Below are positions 35,901-43,907 of a DNA stretch of 64,000 nucleotides, one piece after another (position 1 is the first letter of the stretch; the number at the start of each line of letters is the position of its first letter). Source of the DNA: an uncultured Clostridia bacterium (lineage in GTDB: Bacteria > Bacillota > Clostridia > TANB77 > CAG-508); the NCBI GenBank assembly GCA_934120315.1, contig CAKOTX010000001.1:183718-247717 (forward strand), in the 5' to 3' direction. The position numbers and the translations under genes are program-made. The notes under the pieces are model-generated. The model was not told the DNA's origin. It saw only the letters and a program-made list of their open reading frames with translations, and did not search any database.

Positions 35901-38663
35901 ATGCCAATAGATGCAGACCACTTAACAGATGATGTTTATGTTATAAGAGAAACACAGGCACCAGATGAATATTGTGAATTTGATGGAACAATAACAATAA
36001 CAGTATCAAAAAGACAAAAAGCAGATGGTACAGGTTATGAAAAGAATGTGACATATAAAGTAGTAGACTCACAAGGAAATGATATAACAGATAATCAAGA
36101 TGCAAATGTACATTTAAATGAAGATGGAAATATTTATGTTGAAGTTAAAAACAAAAAGAAACCAACACAAGAAAAATATGACTTGGTATTGGTAAAAGAA
36201 GATAAAGATGGTAAACAATTAAATTCAACAGCAAAATTTGAAGTAACAACAAATGGAGTAAAAGAAGAAAAAACAGTAACAGGAAGATTAACAATAGCAG
36301 AAGGAGTAATAATAGATGCAGATCATTTAACAGATGATGTATATATTATAAAAGAAACACAAGCTCCAGATGAATATTGTAAATTTGATGGAACAATAAC
36401 AATAACAGTAACAAAGAGTGAAACTGCAGATGGTACAGGTTATGAAAAGAAAATGACATATAAAGTAGTAGATTCAAATGGTAATGACATAACAAATAAT
36501 GATAATGCAAATGTATATTTGAACAAAGATGGAAATATTTATGTTGAAGTTAAAAACCATAAAGAACCAGATATTCATAAAGGTGTAAAAGATGTAACAA
36601 ATCAAGATTCAGGATATAATGCAGATGAGGTACACACATGGGTAATAGAGTCAGATATACCAACAAATGTAGAAGACTATAAACTTTATGATATAGTTGA
36701 TGATATTGATTATAGATTAAAATTTGAAGGTATAAATAATGTTACTGTAAAAATTGGAAATGCAACATTAGGAGAAGGCAAAGACTATAAAATAGAATAT
36801 ACAGAAAATGCAAATGGTGTACAAAATAAGACAAATTCAGGAACATTAAAATTGACATTTATAGACACAGAAAATTCAATGCAAGCATCTGACAAAGTAA
36901 AAAATAATGCTGGAAAGAAGATTCAAGTAACATTTAATACTACATTTGCTAAGGATGAAAATGGAAAACTTTTAGCAGCAATGGGAGAACAAATTGAAAA
37001 CCAAGCAAAATTGGAATACAAAAATTCTTCAAGTGATAATAAAGTAGTAAAAGAATCAGAAAAACCAGAAGTTCATACAGGTGGAGTAATATTATACAAA
37101 TATTATAAAGTAAATGACAAGAGAAATCCTTTGGCAGGAGCAAAATTTGGAATTTACAAGACAGAGCAAGATGCAAAAAATAATAAAAATGTAGTAATGA
37201 TTGCAGAATCAGATGAAAACGGAATTGTTAAATTTATAGGATTAGAATATGGTGAAGATGCTAGAGACAATAAAGATAATTTAACAAATAGTGGAACATA
37301 TGAATATGATGCAGATAAGGCAAGCACAAAATATTGGGTTGCAGAAATTCAAGCACCAGATGGATATGAAAAATCTGATAAAGTAATAGAAGTAACAATA
37401 AATAAAGATAGTTATAATGAAAGCAAAATAAGTTATGAAGTTGAAAATACAAAATTAAACTTTGACTTAGCACTAAGAAAATTTATAACAAAGGTACAAG
37501 ACAAAGATATTACATCAAGAGTTCCTCAACCAAAAGATGAAAATGGAAAAATAACATATGAACATACAAAAGAACCAGTAATAGTTCATGTTGATGATAC
37601 AGTTATTTATACATTAAGAATATATAATGAAGGAACAATAGATGGATATGCAACAGAAATTGCTGACGATATTCCAGAATACTTAGAATACTTACCTGAA
37701 GATGAAACAAATGTTGAATATAAGTGGAAAATGTATGATGAAAATGGAAATGAAACAACAGATGTAAGCAAAGCAGAAAGTATTAGAACAAAATATTTAT
37801 CAAGAGATAATGGAGTAAATAATTTATTAAAAGCATATGATGGAAAAACATTGGATTATAAAGATGTAAAAGTTGCATTTAAGGTAAAAGATCCAAACTC
37901 AAATCAAATAATAATAACAAATAAAGCACAAATATTTGATGATAGTGATAAAAATGGGGATAAGATTGACGATATAGATTCAAAGCCAGGCGAATGGAAT
38001 GAAGGCGAAGATGATCAAGATGTAGAACATGTTAAAGTAGAATATTTTGATTTGGCATTATTAAAATTCGTATCTAAAGTAATAGTAATAGAGGATGGAA
38101 AAGAAACTATATCTGAAACAGGATATGATGGACACGAAGATCCAGAACCAGTTGTAAAAGTTGACTTACATAAAAAGAAATTAAGTGATGTCACAGTAAA
38201 ATTTGGTTATGGAATAACAATAATAAATGAGGGAGATATACCTGGATATGCAAAAGAAATAACAGATTATATTCCAGAAGGATTAAGATTTGAAGCAGCA
38301 GATAACCCATTATGGACAGATGAAGGAAATAATGTAATATCTACAAAACAATTAGAGAATACATTATTACAACCAGGAGAAACAGCAACAGTAGAAGTAA
38401 TCTTAACTTGGATAAATGATGCAGACAACATGGGATTAAAAACAAATACGGCAGAAATATCTCAAGATAAAAACGAATATGATGTACCAGATAGAGATTC
38501 AACTCCAGACAATAGAAAAGAAGGAGAAGATGATATAGATATAGCTAAAGTAATATTAGCAATATCAACAGGTACAACAAAAACATATTTCATGTTAACA
38601 ACAGGATTATTGTTAGTAGTTGGAGTAGGAATTGTCTTAATTAAAAAATATGTAATAGAATAA
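32928..38663 (+). CDS. Giant cell-surface adhesin-like protein (thioester, SpaA/Cna-B and DUF11-like domains)
   Basis: This 1,911-residue protein has an N-terminal signal/anchor (residues ~6-28) and a region with 'LYCIRANYG' (Cys89) and VQRAAIW (Gln224), which resembles the Cys-Gln pair of thioester adhesion domains. Next come alternating DUF11-like modules (FDLALRKFITKV...YTLRIYNEGE), two tandem SpaA/Cna-B-like prealbumin repeats that are nearly identical in DNA, an isopeptide D2-like domain (~1220-1380) with another SpaA domain, and more DUF11-like modules. It ends in a transmembrane helix and KKYVIE, with no LPXTG; ISTGTTKTYFML precedes the helix. The start is ATG 32928 because AAAGG abuts the earlier ATG 32919. 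It is likely a shaft-like surface adhesin. Confidence 0.85.
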   Translation: MKKKKIGVIIAIVAVIAFLLSYIISYANSNETIYVNLTRLNTNGIGYGIGDAGQISGGEQGPVSSAVIWNLTTHDANGNVSATQRNLYCIRANYGATWENQSAGGPNKVLPYNLSYDMQSDRQTLLNKIVDKGTDVDDIIKTLLSESGYYRELLWILDNSYIEGTTNKIEFLKSIGIKYNSEIDAYEYVPITGYDYSDYVSGNSSMFGYSEDHLLTDADIKAVQRAAIWYYTNYMQDQTYYAAFNNTSKTDWLTITTDGSTYQQLADYNKTTGEGAERFEQAQILYHYLIDAASKNKTLYSSSNNYTTEGTVNINTTGLTQNTNGKYELTIKEVGSNYVVGPIKVEQSGTIQYGDISLKVTNQSGSSINYTLTDENGTSLGTTDVKTLFGRNGGFYVTVSKDSAETVNVALSITRTTTKKTLWLKGAESTDKIELDNEQPLVEVTRKPETISAEFEAKPEVKPKQFDLALRKFITKVNDTSITSRIPNIDLSGLQNGTTAIYKHRKDPLVIQDGDVVTYTLRIYNEGEKEGFATEIVDQLPTGLVRATTQSSTVVSKDKNGNNKNTYTLEYEAAANKITLKITNRDTAKSLAAYTDGELDWETIEIKCQVAQTPDTANKIVLTNVAWISGAYDSEDKTQVTAKGQDRDSEPQTRPNVTKDNMQDYKGNDSNPNDLTRNDYFYEGEQDDDDFEKLIINPVKKKFDLELVKFIAAVSKDAKIDDGEYLTDTKNANGIYDRAPKISIVKNQDSEDRRIHCDWNPSNKTPLVVEPGDYVLYDIRVYNAGEVDGYASLIKDHLPVGLEFVETTDKDAPYYGIWDIETITDSNGDERQIISTINLAKGQGEEYGTSMGEEKYTANLLKALDADGEVVDGEKRNPDYRDVQVLCRVKENAQSNGVLVNYAQISADTDKNGNEIDDEDSIPNNLPESGPHEDDEDLEKIKVRTPGKYDLVLIKEDKDGQQLDSAAKFEVTTNGVKEEKTVVGKLTIAKGMPIDADHLTDDVYVIRETQAPDEYCEFDGTITITVSKRQKADGTGYEKNVTYKVVDSQGNDITDNQDANVHLNEDGNIYVEVKNKKKPTQEKYDLVLVKEDKDGKQLNSTAKFEVTTNGVKEEKTVTGRLTIAEGVIIDADHLTDDVYIIKETQAPDEYCKFDGTITITVTKSETADGTGYEKKMTYKVVDSNGNDITNNDNANVYLNKDGNIYVEVKNHKEPDIHKGVKDVTNQDSGYNADEVHTWVIESDIPTNVEDYKLYDIVDDIDYRLKFEGINNVTVKIGNATLGEGKDYKIEYTENANGVQNKTNSGTLKLTFIDTENSMQASDKVKNNAGKKIQVTFNTTFAKDENGKLLAAMGEQIENQAKLEYKNSSSDNKVVKESEKPEVHTGGVILYKYYKVNDKRNPLAGAKFGIYKTEQDAKNNKNVVMIAESDENGIVKFIGLEYGEDARDNKDNLTNSGTYEYDADKASTKYWVAEIQAPDGYEKSDKVIEVTINKDSYNESKISYEVENTKLNFDLALRKFITKVQDKDITSRVPQPKDENGKITYEHTKEPVIVHVDDTVIYTLRIYNEGTIDGYATEIADDIPEYLEYLPEDETNVEYKWKMYDENGNETTDVSKAESIRTKYLSRDNGVNNLLKAYDGKTLDYKDVKVAFKVKDPNSNQIIITNKAQIFDDSDKNGDKIDDIDSKPGEWNEGEDDQDVEHVKVEYFDLALLKFVSKVIVIEDGKETISETGYDGHEDPEPVVKVDLHKKKLSDVTVKFGYGITIINEGDIPGYAKEITDYIPEGLRFEAADNPLWTDEGNNVISTKQLENTLLQPGETATVEVILTWINDADNMGLKTNTAEISQDKNEYDVPDRDSTPDNRKEGEDDIDIAKVILAISTGTTKTYFMLTTGLLLVVGVGIVLIKKYVIE
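35768..36571 (+). repeat. Two ~405-bp tandem repeats inside the surface-protein gene
   Basis: Unit 1 (35768-36173) and unit 2 (36174-~36571) encode near-identical SpaA-like modules, beginning YDLVL.KEDKDG and ending NIYVEVKN. Both DNA and protein are strongly conserved, which suggests recent duplication or gene conversion and potential copy-number variation. Confidence 0.85.
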
Positions 38664-38670
38664 AATGCTA

Positions 38671-38710
38671 GAATAAGGCCGGATTGAGAACCGGTCTTAT
38701 TTATTTTTTA
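38671..38710 (+). terminator. Terminator after the surface-protein gene
   Basis: AATAAGgCCGG pairs with CCGGtCTTATT, followed by TATTTTTT. Confidence 0.88.
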
Positions 38711-38757
38711 CCAATTTGGGGTCGGAGATTTTTTTGATATGAATTGTCTATTAAATA

Positions 38758-38786
38758 TTTACAAGTAAAATTGCTTATGATATAAT
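38758..38786 (+). promoter_or_regulatory. Promoter of the operon starting at 38821
   Basis: TTTACA (38758-38763), a 17-bp spacer and TATAAT (38781-38786) with extended TGA. A degenerate 28-bp element at 38713-38740 resembles one before polC (57558-57585). Confidence 0.75.
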
Positions 38787-38820
38787 CAACTAAGAAAAGA
38801 ATAATCAATGAGGTGATTTC

Positions 38821-39747
38821 GTGAATCAAATATTAATTACAGGAGAAGAAAAAGTTAAAGTTAAAAAAGAAAAAAAGCCATTGCCAGTAAATGTAATTGT
38901 ATCATTTTTCGCAATATGTATAATAATATTAGGAATATGTATGATTAGTGGAAGTGTATATGCAAAAGAAAAAATAAATGAAGTAGTAGCAGCTAATTCA
39001 AAACCATTAGTTGATATAAGCAGAAATGATGAAAATAACACTATTGAAATAAATGTTAAACACATAAGAGGAATAACTAAAATTGCATATAGATGGAATG
39101 ACGAAGAAGAAACAGTAATAGATGGTAAAAATAGAAAAAATATAATAGAAACAATAGATTTAATTGGTGGAGAAAATGTTTTAACAGTAGTTATTACAGA
39201 AGAAAATGGCCAAACAGTTACATATGAGAAAAAATATAAAGTAGGAAATATTCCTGTTATAAAATTAGAAGCAGTGTCAAATGGTGTACAAATAACTGCT
39301 ACAAGTGAAGAAGCTAAGATAAGTTATATTTCATATAATTGGGATGATGGTGAAGAACAAAAGATTACAGTAGATGAAAAAGAATATTCAGGAGTAATAA
39401 ATGCTCCAAAAGGACTACACACATTAAAAATAGAAGTTGTAGATTCAAATAATATGAAAGCTAAAAAAGAGCAAGCAGTAGTGGGAGATACTGAACCAGA
39501 TTTAACAGAAGAGCCAAAAGTAGTTAATGGAAAAGCAACATTTGTAATTGATGCCTCTGATGATGAAGGTATTACAACTATGGAAATTACACATAATAAA
39601 GGTACAAAGCAAACAATACAAGTAAATTCAAAAACAGCTCATCAAGAAGTAGTAATGACAAGCGGAGAAACAAACTATTTAACAGTAACAGTAACAAATG
39701 TAAATGGCTTATCAAAAACAATAAGACACAAATTTGATAATTTTTAA
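38821..39747 (+). CDS. Membrane-anchored protein with Ig-like beta domains
   Basis: This 308-residue protein has a short Lys-rich cytoplasmic segment, one transmembrane helix (residues ~24-47) and then three roughly 80-residue beta-sandwich units, each of the form 'I..ISYNWDDGEEQKI' and 'GLHTLKIEVVDSNN'. This is the bacterial Ig-like/PKD pattern. The start is GTG at 38821, with ATGAGGTGA upstream. It is the first gene of a tight operon with a REC-GGDEF protein (15 bp) and a CNNM-type protein (11 bp). No family name is recognised. It may sense or bind something at the outer face of the membrane. Confidence 0.7.
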   Translation: MNQILITGEEKVKVKKEKKPLPVNVIVSFFAICIIILGICMISGSVYAKEKINEVVAANSKPLVDISRNDENNTIEINVKHIRGITKIAYRWNDEEETVIDGKNRKNIIETIDLIGGENVLTVVITEENGQTVTYEKKYKVGNIPVIKLEAVSNGVQITATSEEAKISYISYNWDDGEEQKITVDEKEYSGVINAPKGLHTLKIEVVDSNNMKAKKEQAVVGDTEPDLTEEPKVVNGKATFVIDASDDEGITTMEITHNKGTKQTIQVNSKTAHQEVVMTSGETNYLTVTVTNVNGLSKTIRHKFDNF

Positions 39748-39761
39748 TAGGAGAAAAAATA

Positions 39762-40685
39762 ATGCAAGAAATATATATAATAGATGATGACGAATCTTCT
39801 GTTCCAATATTTAAAGAATTATTTAAAGATGAAAAGGAATTTAAATTTATTGGAGTAAAAACAGAACAGATAGATGTAGCATTAAAAAACATACCATTTT
39901 TAATAATAATAAATGAAGATGCTATTGAAGTTGATGTTATAGAAGTGTGCAGAAAAATTAGAAATGATGAAGACAATAGAATAACACCAATAATAGTAGT
40001 ATCTTCAAATATAGACAGAACACACAGAATAAATGTATTAAAAGAATCAGTGGAATATTATATAAAGAAACCTGTAGATACGGCATATTTATATTATACA
40101 TTGAAAAATTTAAATAGATTATTAACAATGAACAGAAGAATAAGTCCATTAACAGGATTACCAGGAAATGTACAAATACATGCAGAATTGAAAAAGAGAT
40201 TATCTAATAAAGAAGAATTTACTGTATTGTATTTAGACTTAGATAATTTTAAAGCATATAATGATGTATATGGATTTTTAAAGGGTGATAAAATTATACA
40301 ATTTACAGCAAGAACAATTTTACAATGTGTACACAAATACTTTACAGAAAATGCTTTTATAGGTCATATAGGTGGAGACGATTTTGTAGCAATAATACCA
40401 ACAACAGAAGTAAATGATATATGTCAAGAAATAATAGCAACATTTGACAAGGAAGTATCACAATTTTTTACACCAGAAGATTTAGAAAAAGGTTATATAG
40501 AAGTAGCTAATAGAAAAGGTATAATGGAACAATTTACATTAACTTCAATTTCAATAGGAGCTGTAATTGTCGAAAAGGACAGATTTGAAAATATTTTAGA
40601 GATAGGTGAAGTTGGAGCACAAGTAAAACACGTTGCAAAATCAATTGTTGGAAGTAGCTATGCAATAGATAGAAGACATGTATAG
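39762..40685 (+). CDS. REC-GGDEF diguanylate-cyclase-like protein with degenerate receiver
   Basis: This 307-residue protein has an N-terminal receiver-like domain (~1-120) with acidic DDDE near residue 8 and the conserved Lys in YYIKKPVD. The expected phosphoacceptor position holds Asn51 (IIINED) rather than Asp. The GGDEF domain (~135-300) has LTGLPG, 'LYLDLDNFKAYND' and GGDDF at 204-208, a conservative variant that may retain cyclase activity. It lies between an Ig-like membrane protein and a CNNM transporter in one operon. Cyclic-di-GMP synthesis is likely but unproven. The receiver would probably act without phosphorylation. Confidence 0.85.
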   Translation: MQEIYIIDDDESSVPIFKELFKDEKEFKFIGVKTEQIDVALKNIPFLIIINEDAIEVDVIEVCRKIRNDEDNRITPIIVVSSNIDRTHRINVLKESVEYYIKKPVDTAYLYYTLKNLNRLLTMNRRISPLTGLPGNVQIHAELKKRLSNKEEFTVLYLDLDNFKAYNDVYGFLKGDKIIQFTARTILQCVHKYFTENAFIGHIGGDDFVAIIPTTEVNDICQEIIATFDKEVSQFFTPEDLEKGYIEVANRKGIMEQFTLTSISIGAVIVEKDRFENILEIGEVGAQVKHVAKSIVGSSYAIDRRHV

Positions 40686-40696
40686 AAGGAGAGTAT

Positions 40697-41998
40697 ATGT
40701 TTATACAAATATTTATTTTAATAATATTAATAGGACTAAATGCATTTTTCGCCGCAAGTGAAATTGCATTTATTTCATTAAATGATGCGAAAATTGAAAA
40801 AATGGCAAAAGAAGGAAATAAAAAAGCAAAACAGATTTCGAAGATGTTAGAAGCACCAAGTAAATTTTTATCAACAATACAGATTGGAATTACATTGGCT
40901 GGATTTCTATCTAGTGCATTTGCTTCTGATGCCTTTGCATATAGATTAGCACCAATATTTAATAATCTAATTCCATTAGGAGTTGGAACTTGGCAAAATA
41001 TTTCAATAATATTAATAACAATTATATTGTCATTTTTCACAATTATATTTGGAGAATTAGTGCCAAAAAGATTCGCAATGAAAAATTATGAAAAAATAGC
41101 GTTTGCTACAATAGGGATAATTAGAGCAATATCAATAGTCACAGCTCCTTTTGTTAAACTTTTAACACATACAACAAATGCAATTTCAAAAATATTTGGA
41201 GTAAGTGAGAATGAAGAAGAAATTGTAACAGAAGAAGAAATAAAAATGATGATAGATCAAGGAGAAGAAAATGGTACTATTCAAGAAGATGAAAAAGAAT
41301 TAATAAATAATGTATTTGAATTTAATGATATTACTGCATCTGAAATAATGACACATAGAACAGATATATTTGCAGTTGATATTAATATGACTCCTGGGGA
41401 ATTATTAGAAGAGATAATAAAAGATGATTGTAGACATAGCAGAATACCAGTATATGATGAAACAATAGATGATATAAAAGGAATTCTATATGTAAAAGAT
41501 TTGATAAAAAATATTACAAAGAAAACATTCAAAATAAAAAACATAATGAAAGAAGCATATTTTGTATCACAAAACAAGTTAATAAATGAAATTTTTAAAG
41601 AATTGCAAAAAAATAAAATGCAGATTGCAATTGTTGTAGATGAATATGGTGGAACAGCTGGATTAATAACAATGGAAGATATATTGGAAGAAATTGTTGG
41701 AGACATTTATGATGAATATGATGAGATAGAAGAAGAATATGAAAAACTAGATGATAAAACATATATTATTTCAGGAAAAATGCCGATATATGATGTAAAT
41801 AAAATATTAAAATCTAATATTCCAGAAGGTGATTATGATACATTATCTGGCTATTTACAAGAAGAACTAGGAAGAATACCAGATGAAGAAGAAAATCCAA
41901 TAATTGAGACTAAAGAATTAACATTTAAAATTGAAGAATATGAAGATAAAAGAATTTTAAAAGTAAAAGTTTGTAAAAATGAAGAGATTCAAGAATAA
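40697..41998 (+). CDS. CNNM/CorC-HlyC family membrane protein with CBS pair
   Basis: A 433-residue protein with an N-terminal DUF21 domain (four hydrophobic segments, residues 1-165, including 'LNAFFAASEIAFISLN' and FGELVPKRFAM), a pair of CBS domains (~200-325) with VVDEYGGTAGLITMEDILEEIVGDI, and a C-terminal CorC_HlyC domain. Family members export magnesium or similar ions; older annotations call them hemolysins. The last 50 bases of the gene are duplicated at 43811-43860, bracketing a two-gene insert. Confidence 0.92.
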   Translation: MFIQIFILIILIGLNAFFAASEIAFISLNDAKIEKMAKEGNKKAKQISKMLEAPSKFLSTIQIGITLAGFLSSAFASDAFAYRLAPIFNNLIPLGVGTWQNISIILITIILSFFTIIFGELVPKRFAMKNYEKIAFATIGIIRAISIVTAPFVKLLTHTTNAISKIFGVSENEEEIVTEEEIKMMIDQGEENGTIQEDEKELINNVFEFNDITASEIMTHRTDIFAVDINMTPGELLEEIIKDDCRHSRIPVYDETIDDIKGILYVKDLIKNITKKTFKIKNIMKEAYFVSQNKLINEIFKELQKNKMQIAIVVDEYGGTAGLITMEDILEEIVGDIYDEYDEIEEEYEKLDDKTYIISGKMPIYDVNKILKSNIPEGDYDTLSGYLQEELGRIPDEEENPIIETKELTFKIEEYEDKRILKVKVCKNEEIQE

Positions 41999-42000
41999 AT
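41951..42000 (+). repeat. Direct repeat, left copy (3' end of the CNNM gene)
   Basis: This 50-bp sequence, which contains the last codons and TAA of the gene, recurs at 43811-43860 with 3 mismatches. The copies are exactly 1,860 bp apart. Confidence 0.9.
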
Positions 42001-42012
42001 TTTTTGAATATA

Positions 42013-42041
42013 TTGTTCAAAAAAAGTATTTATGGTAGAAT
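42013..42041 (+). promoter_or_regulatory. Promoter of the inserted two-gene cassette
   Basis: TTGTTC (42013-42018), a 17-bp spacer and TAGAAT (42036-42041) with TG in front. Confidence 0.6.
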
Positions 42042-42069
42042 AAAATCGAAAATATAAAGGAGGTAAATT

Positions 42070-43353
42070 ATGGATTATGATGATAAAAGAGAAGAAGCTT
42101 ATTGGGGTAGAATAGCTGATGAAGAAGAACAAGAATTAATGGGATTAAGTGCTGATGAATATACTTTAAGAGAGTATAAAAAATATGGGATAGACATATA
42201 CGGATATGGTAGTGATGGTTATACTGCTCTAGATTTTGAAAAAAGAGAATCAGATCAAGATATATTAGGATATGACAGAAAAGGTTATAAAAATGATTTT
42301 GATGTAAATGGTATAAATAGATACACTGGAACAGAATATGATACTAATGGATATAATGTTAGAGGATTTAATGAAGAAGGCATATGTAGATATACAGGTA
42401 CAGAATATGATGAGAATGGTTTTAATAAAGATGGCTTTAATTTAAATGGAGAACATTATAAAAGCAATATACCATATTATAAAATAGCAAGAGATTCTTT
42501 ATTAAGTTGGAATAAAGATTTAACAGAAGAACAAGTACAACAAATCATAGAAACTTCAAGTATTGCTGATTTGGAAGATAGAGTAGGGGCAAAAAATTCT
42601 ATAAAATATGCGATACAGGGAATAGTAGACTCTTTATTAGATGAAAAATTAATAGGTGTATCTGAAGCTAGATATTATTTTTCAGATCTTGCAAGTAATA
42701 TCTTTGAAGGAAAAGAATCAGAGCGTATAGATAATATAAGAGAATATTTAGATAGAATGGAAGATAAAGATGATTTTATAGTAGAAAATTTATCAAAAGT
42801 ACACGACGGATGGGTTAAAGATAATCCACATAAGTTTTTTCAACAAGGTAGAAATAGACAATTTCAACATTTGCCAATAGCATTAATTGGCTGGAAAGAA
42901 ACTAAAAGCGATTTGGTTTTTGTTAAACCTATTTTTGAAAAATTAGGAATAACTATAGATGAAAAAAGATTAGAAAGTAAATACAATGAAAGATCAGCAG
43001 AGTTTTTGGGAAGACATAAAATAAATAGTGCAGATAGTTTAAAAGAGGCAATTAGTGAAGGCGATAAATTTTATCCTGCTTTATCTGGACAAGATAATAT
43101 AATTGCAAAATTAGCAGATAGTGAATTTATAGAAACAACATTAATTCCACAGATAGCTGAAAAAGGTTTTGGTAGTGTAGAGAAAATGAAACAATATGCT
43201 GAAATTTATGATAGAACAGGTATTACAATTAGACCAGAAGATATGCAAAAAGCCTTAGCGACTGTTAAAATATCAGATTTCAGACAAGCTACATCAGATA
43301 TAAAAGAAAACTCAAAAGAAACTTCAAAAGATGAAGTTTCATTAGATGATTAA
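42070..43353 (+). CDS. Unknown protein with Asn-Gly/Tyr-Gly repeats
   Basis: A 427-residue soluble protein that I do not recognise as a named family. The first ~125 residues contain short repeats of the form 'YTGTEYDTNGYNVRGFNEEG', with alternating Tyr/Phe and Asn/Asp-Gly, and three copies of the RYTGTEYD-like element. Residues ~140-400 are mainly helical and hydrophilic, with no catalytic motif seen. AAAGGAGG precedes the ATG. It is followed 14 bases later by a second unknown gene with a C-terminal amphipathic helix. Both genes lie within direct repeats of the upstream gene's end, so they look like an acquired unit. Confidence 0.75.
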   Translation: MDYDDKREEAYWGRIADEEEQELMGLSADEYTLREYKKYGIDIYGYGSDGYTALDFEKRESDQDILGYDRKGYKNDFDVNGINRYTGTEYDTNGYNVRGFNEEGICRYTGTEYDENGFNKDGFNLNGEHYKSNIPYYKIARDSLLSWNKDLTEEQVQQIIETSSIADLEDRVGAKNSIKYAIQGIVDSLLDEKLIGVSEARYYFSDLASNIFEGKESERIDNIREYLDRMEDKDDFIVENLSKVHDGWVKDNPHKFFQQGRNRQFQHLPIALIGWKETKSDLVFVKPIFEKLGITIDEKRLESKYNERSAEFLGRHKINSADSLKEAISEGDKFYPALSGQDNIIAKLADSEFIETTLIPQIAEKGFGSVEKMKQYAEIYDRTGITIRPEDMQKALATVKISDFRQATSDIKENSKETSKDEVSLDD

Positions 43354-43367
43354 TAGGAGGATAACAA

Positions 43368-43811
43368 ATGAAACAATCTACAATGGAAGCTTATGCTGAA
43401 GTTGATACTATTCTTAATTTTATGGATAAAGAATATATTAGTGAAATCCCAGAAAAATTAAGAAATATGTTTAGAGAAAAGAAAGCAAAAGATTATATAA
43501 AAAATATAGTTCCAAGTAAACCTTTAGAGGAACAGGAACTAAAAGACGAAACATTATCAATTTTAGCTGTTTTGAATTATAATTATTGGTGCAAAGATGA
43601 AAGTGAAAAAGAAAAACTTTTGAAGTTATATGCTGATAACGAAAAGAAATATCAAGAGATTTTGCAACAAAAATTTAATCAAGATGAAATATTTAAGAAA
43701 AATAAAGAAGAAAATCAAACTAAAGATGCAATAAATCAAATGCAAATGATAGAATATAAAGAACCTTTTATAAAAAGATTAATTAATAAAATTAAAAGTT
43801 TCTTTAGGTAA
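43368..43811 (+). CDS. Unknown helical protein with C-terminal amphipathic helix
   Basis: A 147-residue protein rich in Lys/Glu. It contains 'KPLEEQELKDETLSILAVLNYNYWC', which resembles a motif in hypothetical proteins of gut Clostridia. No catalytic motif is seen. The last ~16 residues, EPFIKRLINKIKSFFR, form a basic amphipathic helix similar in character to membrane-targeting helices such as the MinD C-terminus. AGGAGG precedes the ATG. It is coupled to the gene upstream. Its stop lies at the left edge of the right-hand direct repeat. Confidence 0.7.
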   Translation: MKQSTMEAYAEVDTILNFMDKEYISEIPEKLRNMFREKKAKDYIKNIVPSKPLEEQELKDETLSILAVLNYNYWCKDESEKEKLLKLYADNEKKYQEILQQKFNQDEIFKKNKEENQTKDAINQMQMIEYKEPFIKRLINKIKSFFR

Positions 43812-43860
43812 AAATTTTAAAATTAAAAGTTTGTAAAAACGAAGAGATTCAAGAATAAAT
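43811..43860 (+). repeat. Direct repeat, right copy
   Basis: 47 of 50 bases are identical to 41951-42000. In the reading frame of the CNNM gene it still encodes ILKLKVCKNEEIQE and stop, so it is a displaced gene end. Confidence 0.9.
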
Positions 43861-43863
43861 AAG

Positions 43864-43907
43864 AAAAACTCTCATACAATTATAAAAAAGGTTGTAGGGA
43901 GTTTTTT
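43864..43907 (+). terminator. Terminator-like hairpin overlapping the amidase ribosome binding site
   Basis: AAAAACTC (43864-43871) pairs with GAGTTTTT (43899-43906), with an inner TCATACAA/TTGTAGG pairing and one bulge. The T-run ends immediately before ATG 43908, and the right arm contains the AGGGAG ribosome binding site, so the hairpin would hide it. Confidence 0.7.

Noticed and set aside
38580..38663. LPXTG sorting signal at the end of the giant surface protein
   Set aside because: The end has a helix and basic tail, but no LPXTG-like pentapeptide precedes it.
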